Assembly: GCA_900767005.1 (NCBI GenBank)
Contig: CAAFXL010000063.1
Span: 1-24,300, forward strand
Direction: 5' to 3'
Length of the DNA stretch: 24,300 nt
DNA from: an uncultured Ruminobacter sp.
GTDB lineage: Bacteria; Pseudomonadota; Gammaproteobacteria; Enterobacterales; Succinivibrionaceae
Shown here: positions 7,775-14,955 of the stretch, piece after piece
How the letters are laid out: the number at the start of each line of letters is the position of its first letter
Numbering within the stretch: position 1 is the first letter of the stretch
The notes under the pieces: generated by a model
Told to the model about the DNA's origin: nothing
Databases searched by the model: none
What the model saw: the letters and a program-made list of their open reading frames with translations, nothing else
Made by a program: the position numbers and the translations under genes

Positions 7775-8271
7775 TGCGTCATATTCTTTCAATTCTATTA
7801 GAAAACGAAGCTGGAGCATTAAGCCGCGTAGTTGGTTTATTTTCACAGCGTGGATTTAATATCGAATCATTAACTGTTGCTCCAACTGAAGATGCAACTT
7901 TATCAAGAATGACAATTGTAACCTTTTGTGATGCTGATGAAGTTGAACAAATCACTAAGCAATTACATAAGTTAATTGATGTGCTAAAGGTTTGTGATTT
8001 AGCTGATTCTGGTCATGTAGAACGTGAAATTATGCTAATTAAGGTTAGAGCTAATAGCCGTGATTTACGTGATGAAATTAAGTCTATGGCTGATATTTTC
8101 CATGGTAATATCGTAGATTTAACTCCAGAACTTTATACTGTACAAATTATTGGTACTAGCGAAGATTTAAATAATTTCTTAGTTGCTGTTCGCGAAGTTG
8201 TAGAAATTGTTGAAGTTATTCGTTCAGGTGTTTGTGGTATTTCACGTGGTGAAAGATCATTAAGACCATAA
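7774..8271 (+). CDS. ilvH: Acetolactate synthase small regulatory subunit
   Basis: Activates the catalytic subunit and confers valine feedback inhibition. It has an N-terminal ACT domain (RHILSILLENEAGALSRVVGLFSQRGFNIES) and a C-terminal ACT-like/ThDP-activating domain. Length is 165 residues, close to E. coli IlvH (163). Residues matching the valine-site positions described for the E. coli protein (Asn11, Gly14, Asn29, Ala36) are all present, so the enzyme is probably valine-sensitive (inference from family knowledge). The ATG shares one base with the ilvI stop, and GGGAG at 7761-7765 serves as its ribosome site. A terminator hairpin follows. Confidence 0.97.
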   Translation: MRHILSILLENEAGALSRVVGLFSQRGFNIESLTVAPTEDATLSRMTIVTFCDADEVEQITKQLHKLIDVLKVCDLADSGHVEREIMLIKVRANSRDLRDEIKSMADIFHGNIVDLTPELYTVQIIGTSEDLNNFLVAVREVVEIVEVIRSGVCGISRGERSLRP

Positions 8272-8290
8272 AACTAATTTGATAGTTTTT

Positions 8291-8323
8291 AAGGGGATTA
8301 ACTAAAATTAATCCCCTTTCTTA
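8291..8323 (+). terminator. Terminator of ilvIH
   Basis: An 11-bp perfect stem (8291-8301 with 8308-8318, arm AAGGGGATTAA) has a 6-nt loop and is followed by TTTCTT-like T-rich sequence. It lies between the convergent ilvH (+) and rmuC (-). On the minus strand no T-run follows it. Confidence 0.8.
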
Positions 8324-8326
8324 TTG

Positions 8327-9784
8327 CTAATTTTCCTCATTATCAATTTGAGCAAAATTTACTAATTCTTTTGGTAAATTTTTATCATTATGAATAATCT
8401 CTTTAATTTTTAAGGTGCGGGAAATTATATTACCTTTACCTAAAGCAAGTTGCTTTTTAGCATCTTCAAAAGAATTTTGAGCTTGATTTAGTGATGATTC
8501 AACTTTTGAGAAAGTCTCTAAAAATACCCTTAATTTATCGTAAATTGCTTCAATTTGTTTAATAAGAATTTCAGTTGTCTTATTGCGATTTTCTAGATCC
8601 CATAGCCCTCTTGCAATCGTAAGAGCACTTAGTAGGGTTGATGGAGTAGTGATCGCAATATGACACTTTATTGCATCAGAAAGAATCGTTGGTTCATATT
8701 GGAGTGCTTCAGAAATAGGAGCTTCTGAAGGGAAGAACATAAAAACTAAAGGCGGAGAATTAAGCGGGTCTAACTTATAATATTCACGCTCACTTAAGGT
8801 TTTTATATGATTTTTTATCGCTTCAATATGCCTTTTCATAAAGACTACTTTTTCTTCTTCGTTATCAGTATTAACATATTCAAGAAAATCATTAAGCGAA
8901 CATTTTGCATCAATAATTAAGTTGCGATTATTAGGGAGATAAATAATGGCATCAGGACGCTTATTTTGTTCTTTGTCATCCTTAATTGATACTTCTCTTT
9001 TATATTCAAAACCAGATCTAAGGCCTGATGATTCAAGAACTTTTTCAAGGATTAATTCGCCCCACATCCCTTGTTTTTTCTTTTGATTGTGTAGGGCATT
9101 TGAAAGTTTTCTGGCTTCATCACTTAAAGAGATTTGACTTTTTTCTAAGATTTCAATTTGTTTTTCAAGGGATGCTTTTTGTTCAATGGTTGCATCTCTT
9201 GATTTTTTTACTTCATCATTAAATTCTTTAAACTTTTCTTTTAAAGGATTGATAATAGTGCTTAAAGAATTAAGATTTTGTTCATTAAGCGTCTTGGTAC
9301 TATGAGCTAATAGGTCATTTGAAAGGGTGGTAATTTCAGATTTTAAAAGCTTTATCGTATCTGAAAATTCTCTTTGAATTTCAGTTTTTTGGGCAATATT
9401 TTGGTTAATTTTTTCTTCTAAACGAGCCTTGGTTTCCCCTAAAAATGATCTAAGTGAGGTATTTTCCTGAATATGTTCTTGAATGGTATCTTTTTGTTCA
9501 AGAAGTTGTGCTCTAAGGTCATTAATTAAATTTTGGTTAATGGCGCATTGGGTATTAGCTTTTTCAAGTTCAATTTTTTGGCTCGTATTAATATTGATTG
9601 AACATTGAAGCTTATCATCAAGTTCTAAAATTTTTTGTAAGTTACTAGTGTTCTCACTATTAATGATTTTATATTTAAAATTTAAATTTAGTATTTTAAT
9701 GATTAGAACAATTAAAATAATGGAAAGAATGGCAATGATAAACCATTCATAATGGTTTTGGAATAGATTAAGAAATTCTGTCAT
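8327..9784 (-). CDS. rmuC: RmuC family DNA recombination-limiting protein
   Basis: RmuC proteins limit inversions and rearrangements between short inverted repeats; the core resembles PD-(D/E)XK nucleases. At 485 residues it is near E. coli RmuC (475). It has one N-terminal membrane segment (about residues 14-31), a long Gln/Lys/Glu/Asn-rich coiled coil (about 40-230), then the RmuC core with KKQGMWGELILEKVLESSGLR and the nuclease-like RPDAIIYLPNNRNLIIDAKCSL (roughly residues 275-300), where Asp and the D-A-K triad are visible. The start ATG at 9784 has no recognisable Shine-Dalgarno; only 15 nt separate it from the pepD terminator hairpin. rmuC is therefore either weakly expressed by read-through or has a promoter in the pepD end that I cannot see. 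Confidence 0.93.
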   Translation of the reverse strand: MTEFLNLFQNHYEWFIIAILSIILIVLIIKILNLNFKYKIINSENTSNLQKILELDDKLQCSININTSQKIELEKANTQCAINQNLINDLRAQLLEQKDTIQEHIQENTSLRSFLGETKARLEEKINQNIAQKTEIQREFSDTIKLLKSEITTLSNDLLAHSTKTLNEQNLNSLSTIINPLKEKFKEFNDEVKKSRDATIEQKASLEKQIEILEKSQISLSDEARKLSNALHNQKKKQGMWGELILEKVLESSGLRSGFEYKREVSIKDDKEQNKRPDAIIYLPNNRNLIIDAKCSLNDFLEYVNTDNEEEKVVFMKRHIEAIKNHIKTLSEREYYKLDPLNSPPLVFMFFPSEAPISEALQYEPTILSDAIKCHIAITTPSTLLSALTIARGLWDLENRNKTTEILIKQIEAIYDKLRVFLETFSKVESSLNQAQNSFEDAKKQLALGKGNIISRTLKIKEIIHNDKNLPKELVNFAQIDNEEN

Positions 9785-9793
9785 AATTAAGGT

Positions 9794-9827
9794 AAAATTG
9801 GGCTATAAACCTTATGGTTTATAGCCC
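9794..9827 (-). terminator. Terminator of pepD
   Basis: A 12-bp perfect stem (9800-9811 with 9816-9827, arm GGGCTATAAACC on the plus strand) has the loop TTAT. Read on the minus strand it lies just after the pepD stop and is followed by AATTTT, a weak T-run. It is immediately upstream of the rmuC start. Confidence 0.75.
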
Positions 9828-9839
9828 TAAATGTTTAAA

Positions 9840-11276
9840 TTAAAGCTTATTAAGAATATCAAGTAACCAATTATAGGTATCTAAAACTGACTTAATATCA
9901 ACTTTTTCTTTGGTGGTGTGAACATCAAAAATGGTAGGTCCAATTGAAATGATTTCAATACTTGGATGTAAGGTTTGGAAAATACCACATTCAAGGCCAG
10001 CATGAATAATAGTAACCTTAGGATTATCATGGTAATTTTGGGTAAAGGATTCTTTTGCTACCTTTAATAGTTTTCCTTCTTCCTTAGTAAACCAACATGG
10101 ATACTTTTCACGTAAGGTTATGTTAGCTTTATTTTGAGTGGCAATTGAGGTAAGTTTTTCGCTTATGATGTCAAAACCATCAGGACGATTAAATCTACTT
10201 AAGATTTTATAATTTAATTTACCATTCTCAAAATTTATCACGCCAACATTAGCACTAATAACTGGAAAATGATCAGGAGTTTCTTCAATTACTCGAGTAT
10301 TAAGGCTTCTAAGGTTAATTGCGTTTAAAGTATCATCTTCTGAGAACATAATGTTTTCTTTTTCAATTTTTTCACAATTAACAATAAAGTTTGGATCTGA
10401 TTCTTTAAAACGGTTCTTTAATCTTAAAGCTGCATCTTCAAGAGTAGATAAAGCTTTTGGTAGTAAATTTTCAGGAAGACTAATCGTTGCATAACCTTCT
10501 TGCGGAATCGCATTTCTTACAAAGCCTGAATTAATATTTGAAAGATTAAAAGTAATTCCTTCATTAAATAAACTACTAATGATGGTTAATAGTGCGGTTG
10601 CACAATTTAAACGATTCTTATCAATATCAATGCCGCTATGACCACCTAAACCACGAGCAATGCTAATTTTTATAGTGCAGTAATCTTTTGGTACTTCATG
10701 AATGTCTGGAGTAATCTCAATATCATATGAGGCACCACCCGCACAACCAATGCAGATTTCCCCAAAATCTTCACTATCAAGATTGATAAGCTGGTTATAA
10801 TGAATATCTTCTTTAGTTAATAGATTGGCTCCAACCATATCGGTTTCTTCACCAATAGTAAATATTGCTTCAATAGGAGGGTGAGAGATAGTTTTATCAT
10901 CTAAAATTGCTAAGATTAGAGCAACGCCAATTCCGTCATCAGCTCCAAGAGTAGTACCATTAGCTTTGACAAAATTATCTTCAATTAACATTTCGATGGG
11001 GTCTTTCTTAAAATCAAATTCTTTATCTTTGATTTTAACTCCTACCATATCGATATGAGCCTGAAAGATTACCCCATCTTTACTAGTAGAATTTTGGGCA
11101 TCTTTAAAAATAAAAACATTACCTTGATTGTACTTATATTCTAAATTTCTAGCTTGAGCAAATTTTACAATTGCTTCACCTAATGCTGATTCATTGCCTG
11201 AGGTATGAGGAATTGCTGCAATTTTACTAAAAAAGTTCCATACGCTATTTGGGCAAAGATCTGAAATATTACTCAT
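9840..11276 (-). CDS. pepD: Cytosolic aminoacyl-histidine dipeptidase (peptidase D, M20 family)
   Basis: Zinc dipeptidase that splits carnosine-like Xaa-His and many other dipeptides. At 478 residues it matches the E. coli length (485). Metal-site motifs are in place: QAHIDMVG with His74 and Asp76, LGADDGIGVA with Asp113/Asp114, IGEETDMVGA with Glu143/Glu144, NLDSEDFG with Asp167, and near the C-terminus IHAGLECGIF and FDVHTTKEKVD. The lid/dimer domain lies between about residues 185 and 380. The N-terminus MSNISDLCPNSVWNFFSKIAAIPH aligns with the E. coli start, supporting ATG 11276, although the nearest AGGA is about 13 nt away. In E. coli pepD is near frsA and proBA as well. Confidence 0.96.
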   Translation of the reverse strand: MSNISDLCPNSVWNFFSKIAAIPHTSGNESALGEAIVKFAQARNLEYKYNQGNVFIFKDAQNSTSKDGVIFQAHIDMVGVKIKDKEFDFKKDPIEMLIEDNFVKANGTTLGADDGIGVALILAILDDKTISHPPIEAIFTIGEETDMVGANLLTKEDIHYNQLINLDSEDFGEICIGCAGGASYDIEITPDIHEVPKDYCTIKISIARGLGGHSGIDIDKNRLNCATALLTIISSLFNEGITFNLSNINSGFVRNAIPQEGYATISLPENLLPKALSTLEDAALRLKNRFKESDPNFIVNCEKIEKENIMFSEDDTLNAINLRSLNTRVIEETPDHFPVISANVGVINFENGKLNYKILSRFNRPDGFDIISEKLTSIATQNKANITLREKYPCWFTKEEGKLLKVAKESFTQNYHDNPKVTIIHAGLECGIFQTLHPSIEIISIGPTIFDVHTTKEKVDIKSVLDTYNWLLDILNKL

Positions 11277-11371
11277 AGTTTAAGTTTATCCTCAAATAAA
11301 CAGACTTTTTAATTATTTTTAGAAATTGATGAAATTTTTAAGTCTGTAAAATTAATATAAAACATGATATG

Positions 11372-11401
11372 CATTGCTTACCAAAAATATGGTAAGCAGT
11401 G
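11372..11401. terminator. Hairpin between the 65-codon gene and pepD
   Basis: CATTGCTTACC (11372-11382) pairs with GGTAAGCAGTG (11391-11401) with one wobble pair and an 8-nt loop. It lies downstream of the small minus-strand gene and upstream of pepD. Neither side has a clean T-run, so it may be a weak terminator, an mRNA-stability element or part of the pepD leader. Confidence 0.45.
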
Positions 11402-11432
11402 ATGTAGACGAAAAGTAATAAATAAGTGCGAA

Positions 11433-11630
11433 CTAATCCTGTCCTCTAAATTTAGAGAGATTAGAATGTAAAAATAGCTTTACAACTTCTTGTTCCATAT
11501 CGGAAGAAAGGTAAAGATTTTTAACACGATTTCTTGTGCAGCATGATGGAGCTTTATAAACAAGCTCATTATACTTTCCTTCGATTTTTGGAGTTTCATT
11601 AATTTTGAAAGTTCTTGTTTTATTACCCAT
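11433..11630 (-). CDS. Small basic protein of unknown function (65 residues)
   Basis: I do not recognise this protein. It is 65 residues, slightly basic (12 Lys/Arg against 7 Asp/Glu), with a Cys-Cys pair in APSCCTRNR (residues 30-31) and a probable C-terminal helix SSDMEQEVVKLFLHSNL. It has no signal peptide or membrane segment. Evidence that it is a real gene: ATG 11630 has AAGGA about 9 nt upstream, and a perfect extended -10 element on the same strand lies about 84 nt further upstream (11714-11722). No larger ORF overlaps it. It occupies part of the interval where E. coli has gpt between pepD and frsA but is not gpt. It could be a small regulatory or nucleic-acid-binding protein; that is a guess. 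Confidence 0.6.
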   Translation of the reverse strand: MGNKTRTFKINETPKIEGKYNELVYKAPSCCTRNRVKNLYLSSDMEQEVVKLFLHSNLSKFRGQD

Positions 11631-11713
11631 AGCTTTTTATCCTTAATAGTTATTGTTGTTAAAGGAAATTAGACTTGCAATAAATAATTATTTAGGGTCA
11701 TTTTTACTCTTAG

Positions 11714-11722
11714 ATTATAGCA
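11714..11722 (-). promoter_or_regulatory. Extended -10 promoter for the 65-codon gene
   Basis: On the minus strand this reads TGCTATAAT, the same extended -10 as in front of ilvI, frsA and rlpA. Predicted transcription starts near 11707 and gives a leader of about 75 nt before ATG 11630. No good -35 box is visible. Confidence 0.6.
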
Positions 11723-11982
11723 CATCAAATATGCCCCTTCATTGAATTTTGCGAAAAATTAGTGATAAAGTTTAGCAAAATCAAAAAATCATAGTTTAGT
11801 GTGCTTTTTTATAAGTTGAAACTAATGGTTCATATATATTTTAACGACCATAATAATTTAAGCTTTAATATTAAAGTTAAATTGCCTTTTTTATGACCTT
11901 AAAATTAATTTTTTTTGTTAAAAATGTTGATATATATCTAATTATGAAAATCTTGTAAATTTTATATTAAAAGTCTATAAAA

Positions 11983-12106
11983 CTAAAAAATATATGATTT
12001 TTAGAATAATTTTATAGTATCAATGTTATGCACGGAATTTGTGTTTAAAGGTGTGTATAAAATTGTGAACAAGCTGATTTTTAGCTAAAAATTAATCAAT
12101 TTTTAG
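11983..12106. repeat. Repeated heptamer TTTTTAG/CTAAAAA, five copies
   Basis: Copies are at 11983-11989 (-), 11998-12004 (+), 12078-12084 (+), 12085-12091 (-) and 12100-12106 (+). Two are within an identical 10-mer TGATTTTTAG at 11995-12004 and 12075-12084, exactly 80 bp apart. Neighbouring opposite copies form hairpins, the best being 9 bp (12085-12093 with 12098-12106, 4-nt loop). The low base complexity raises the chance rate. Confidence 0.45.
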
Positions 12107-12279
12107 AAAAATAAAAAAAACTTTCAAAGCTATTGACTAAAATTAAAATGTGTGAAAGCCTTGATATATAAGGCTAATCGAGCATTTTTTTTAATTTAAT
12201 AACAATTTTATATAAAACTTTGACAGCTTGTTTATTTTTATCCCCAAAATCCACAATGTAAATTTTAGCTTGTGAAGAA
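12026..12279. promoter_or_regulatory. Cluster of DnaA-box-like 9-mers
   Basis: Measured against TTWTNCACA: TTATGCACG (12026-12034, +, one mismatch), TTATACACA (12052-12060, -, perfect and identical to a known E. coli oriC box), TTGTTCACA (12064-12072, -, one mismatch), TTATCCCCA (12238-12246, +, one mismatch), AAATCCACA (12247-12255, +, two mismatches) and TTCTTCACA (12271-12279, -, one mismatch). Only one is a full match, so the cluster could be chance in AT-rich DNA or a DnaA-binding site. Confidence 0.3.
12157..12192 (+). terminator. Possible terminator of an unseen short transcript
   Basis: AGCCTT (12157-12162) pairs with AAGGCT (12170-12175) around a 7-nt loop, and eight T follow at 12185-12192. 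The 9-nt gap between stem and T-run is larger than in a good terminator. It lies in the gene-free region with no gene directly upstream on this strand. Confidence 0.25.
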
Positions 12280-12439
12280 AATGCTTATTAATCAATCATA
12301 TGAAACGAAAATTTATTAATTAACCTTATTGTTTTAGGACTTTTAATGACTTTTCATCCGATAAATTTATGGTTAAATTTTTGAGATTTATAAAGGTTAA
12401 AATTGATTGTAAATTTTTTTTATTTGAAAAGTTAAAAAA

Positions 12440-12448
12440 TGCTATAAT
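12440..12448 (+). promoter_or_regulatory. Extended -10 promoter for frsA-proBA
   Basis: TGCTATAAT gives a predicted start near 12455, about 38 nt before the frsA ATG. The -35 position (about 12420-12425, TTATTT) matches poorly. Confidence 0.7.
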
Positions 12449-12492
12449 CTAACAACACTACAGTCTTTTTTATTTTGTTTTAAGCTAAGCAA

Positions 12493-13788
12493 ATGAGTGA
12501 AACTACTTCAGAAAATTTAAGTGAGGTTTTATTTAAACCCAAACTTAATATTATTGAAACTTCAACAATCTCTAATTCCTCAAAAGATTTTGATAATATT
12601 TTATGGGGGCGTAAAGGGCGAGATTGGTATCGATTATTGCACTACGAATATTGGAGTTGGCTTGGTCTTGATTTAATTGAGATTAAAGCAGCTCTTGCAA
12701 ATATGGCAAGTTCCACCTCTCCTAGAACTCGTGAACAATGCTTAGATACAGTATGTAATTACGGTCATGGCAATTGGATTTTTGAGTTCTCGCAATTAGG
12801 CGATAAATACTCAAAAATTGCTAAAAGTTTAGAAGAAAAGTTTTTAAGCGATGATTCTTCTTTAGAAAATCAAGAAGTAAAAAATGACATTTTTAAAAAT
12901 TATCGTAAAGCTTATTTATATTATTGCTTAGCATCATATCCCCATTTAAAGGGTGATGAATTAGCTGATTATGCATTAACTCAGCATTATAATTTTTATC
13001 GTAAGGCTGCAAAATACGCTAATGGTTTCTTCTTTGAAGAAAGCTTTAGTGTGGATTCTAAGAGCTCTAATAAAGCTACGATGTTTATTCATACTCCAGA
13101 TAAATCTAAGCCTTGCCCTTGTGTGATTATTTGTAGTAATTACATGAACTTAGCTTCAGAATACCTTAGATACTATAATGAGTACCTTTATCCATTAGGA
13201 ATTGCAATGATTGCAATCGACTTACCTGGTGTTGGCTTAAGTCGCAAGTTCTCAGTTAGTTCTGAAAATTTAGGGGTAATTCACGATGCTGCTCTAGAGC
13301 ATATTTTTGCAAAAGTTCCATATATTGATAGGTCAAATATTGGCTTACTTGCTCAAAGAATGGGAGCAAATTGTGCAGTGCACACCTTTATTAATAATCC
13401 TGACAAAATTAAAACCATGTTTTTAGTAGGTCCTACTGTTGATGATTATTATGTTAATAAGGAACGCTTAACTAATACTCCCGTAATGTACCGAGCAACC
13501 ATTGCTAATCGTATTGGTTTTGATGCGGCTCAATGGAATAATGTAATTCCGCAACTTCAAGTTTATTCCTTAAAGCGTCAAGGAATTTTACGCGGATTTA
13601 TTTCTGATAAAAAAGTTAAAATCATTGGAATTGAGAATGATATTTTATCAGCTGATTCTGATGTTTCATTACTATCAAGATTAACTAGTAATACTAAAAC
13701 CCAAAAGATAAAAGTAAACAACGTTACCGATACTTTCCAAAATGTTGTTGATTTATCAGTTGAATGGTTTAAAGAAAATTTATTATAA
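12493..13788 (+). CDS. frsA: FrsA (YafA), alpha/beta-hydrolase-fold fermentation-respiration switch protein
   Basis: E. coli FrsA binds unphosphorylated EIIA-Glc of the sugar phosphotransferase system and shifts cells towards fermentation. This 431-residue protein matches it from the N-terminus on (NLSEVLFKPK..ETST, then NWIFEFSQLGDKY, YPHLKGDELA, and in the hydrolase part IAMIAIDLPGVGLSRKF and VPYIDRSNIGLLAQRMGANCAV). The nucleophile elbow has AQRMG, with Arg where a hydrolase would have Ser; the E. coli protein also lacks Ser there, so a classical esterase activity is doubtful. ATG 12493 follows a weak ribosome site. proB starts 20 nt after its stop, so frsA-proB-proA probably form one operon. 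The E. coli neighbours gpt, crl and phoE are absent. Confidence 0.93.
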   Translation: MSETTSENLSEVLFKPKLNIIETSTISNSSKDFDNILWGRKGRDWYRLLHYEYWSWLGLDLIEIKAALANMASSTSPRTREQCLDTVCNYGHGNWIFEFSQLGDKYSKIAKSLEEKFLSDDSSLENQEVKNDIFKNYRKAYLYYCLASYPHLKGDELADYALTQHYNFYRKAAKYANGFFFEESFSVDSKSSNKATMFIHTPDKSKPCPCVIICSNYMNLASEYLRYYNEYLYPLGIAMIAIDLPGVGLSRKFSVSSENLGVIHDAALEHIFAKVPYIDRSNIGLLAQRMGANCAVHTFINNPDKIKTMFLVGPTVDDYYVNKERLTNTPVMYRATIANRIGFDAAQWNNVIPQLQVYSLKRQGILRGFISDKKVKIIGIENDILSADSDVSLLSRLTSNTKTQKIKVNNVTDTFQNVVDLSVEWFKENLL

Positions 13789-13808
13789 AAAATTTAGGAA
13801 ATTTTAAA

Positions 13809-14912
13809 GTGAAACCAAAAACAATAGTTGTAAAACTAGGTACTTCAATGCTTACCTCTGGCACTAAACATTTAGACAGTGCAAGAATGATTGAAGTTGT
13901 AAGATCAATTTCGACATTAGTTAAAATGGGTCACCATGTAGTTGTTGTAAGTTCTGGTGCGATGGCAGCAGGTCGCGAGGCTTTAAATTTTCCAGATGTG
14001 CCCAAGACTTTAGCATTTAAACAGATGTTTGCTTCAGTTGGTCAAAATTGCATTATGCACCGTTGGGAACAATTATTTGAAATCTATAAGTTAAAGATTG
14101 GTCAAATTCTTCTAACCATGGCCGATTTAGAAAGTAGAGAACGCTATCTAAATATTCGTGATGCGATGGGTGCTCTTGTAACTATGGGGATAATCCCAAT
14201 TATTAATGAAAATGATGCGGTATCAACTAAAGAAATTAGAGTTGGTGATAATGATAATCTATCAGCAAGAGCTGCTCTATTAGTTGAAGCTGATCTTCTA
14301 ATTTTATTAACTGACCAAAAAGGTCTTTATACCGCTGATCCAAGATCTAATAAAGATGCTAAGTTAATTTCTGAGATTAAGGAAATTACTCCAGAAATTA
14401 GAGCTTTAGCAGGAACTAGTGTGAGTGGTCTCGGAACTGGTGGTATGGCTACAAAACTTCAAGCAGCCGAAATTGCAACGAGAAGTGGGGTAGATGTGGT
14501 AATTGCATCAGGCGATAATCCAGCTATTATTGTGGATATTGTTAATGGTAAATTTGAAGGGACCACAATTTATGCTCAAAATACTCCATTAGAAGCTAAG
14601 AAGGCATGGCTTCTTTCTGGTTCAATCCCACAAGGCACTTTAATTGTTGATAATGGTGCAAAGAGTGCTTTAATTGAAAGAGGTTCAAGCTTGCTTCCTA
14701 AAGGTATTATTAAGGTAGTAGGTGAGTTTACAAGAGGCGATGCCGTAAAAATTATTGATGAGAATGACTCTCAAATTGCAACGGGACTCGCCCGCTATAG
14801 TAGTGATGAATTAGTTAAGATTTTACGTCATAATTCATCAGAAATTGATGAAATCTTAGGTTATGAACGCGGTAATGTTGCAGTTCATCGTGATGACCTA
14901 GTAATGGTTTAA
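13809..14912 (+). CDS. proB: Glutamate 5-kinase (gamma-glutamyl kinase)
   Basis: First step of proline synthesis: ATP-dependent phosphorylation of glutamate on its gamma-carboxyl. The amino-acid-kinase domain shows VVKLGTSMLT near the start, VVVSSGAMAAGRE, INENDAVSTKEIRVGDNDNLSA and LLTDQKGLYTADPRSN, then SGLGTGGMATKLQAA. A C-terminal PUA domain covers about residues 275-355 (RGSSLLPKGIIKVVGEFTRGD). The length is exactly that of E. coli ProB (367). The start is GTG 13809, with AGGA about 10 nt upstream. In E. coli this enzyme is feedback-inhibited by proline; the conserved kinase domain suggests the same here. It lies between frsA and proA. Confidence 0.97.
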   Translation: MKPKTIVVKLGTSMLTSGTKHLDSARMIEVVRSISTLVKMGHHVVVVSSGAMAAGREALNFPDVPKTLAFKQMFASVGQNCIMHRWEQLFEIYKLKIGQILLTMADLESRERYLNIRDAMGALVTMGIIPIINENDAVSTKEIRVGDNDNLSARAALLVEADLLILLTDQKGLYTADPRSNKDAKLISEIKEITPEIRALAGTSVSGLGTGGMATKLQAAEIATRSGVDVVIASGDNPAIIVDIVNGKFEGTTIYAQNTPLEAKKAWLLSGSIPQGTLIVDNGAKSALIERGSSLLPKGIIKVVGEFTRGDAVKIIDENDSQIATGLARYSSDELVKILRHNSSEIDEILGYERGNVAVHRDDLVMV

Positions 14913-14955
14913 TAAGAATTATTTTATAGTTAAAAAATCCAAAGGTTTATTTGAT

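Larger units (their letters stand above)
11723..12439. other. Gene-free, very AT-rich intergenic region
   Basis: About 860 bp separate the divergent 65-codon gene (-) and frsA (+), and this central part holds no credible coding frame on either strand. It is rich in A/T runs and contains the DnaA-box-like cluster (12026-12279), repeated TTTTTAG/CTAAAAA heptamers (11983-12106), and a hairpin plus eight T at 12157-12192. GATC sites are absent as far as I can see. Other than these, I see nothing. Confidence 0.7.

Noticed and set aside
9028..9222. 64-codon plus-strand frame inside rmuC
   Set aside because: Antisense shadow of the rmuC coiled-coil codons; no promoter or ribosome site, and a composition driven by the opposite strand.
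11723..12439. Confident call of a chromosomal replication origin
   Set aside because: Only one 9-mer fully fits the DnaA consensus, flanking genes are not typical of oriC and no GATC cluster is present; kept only as a lead.
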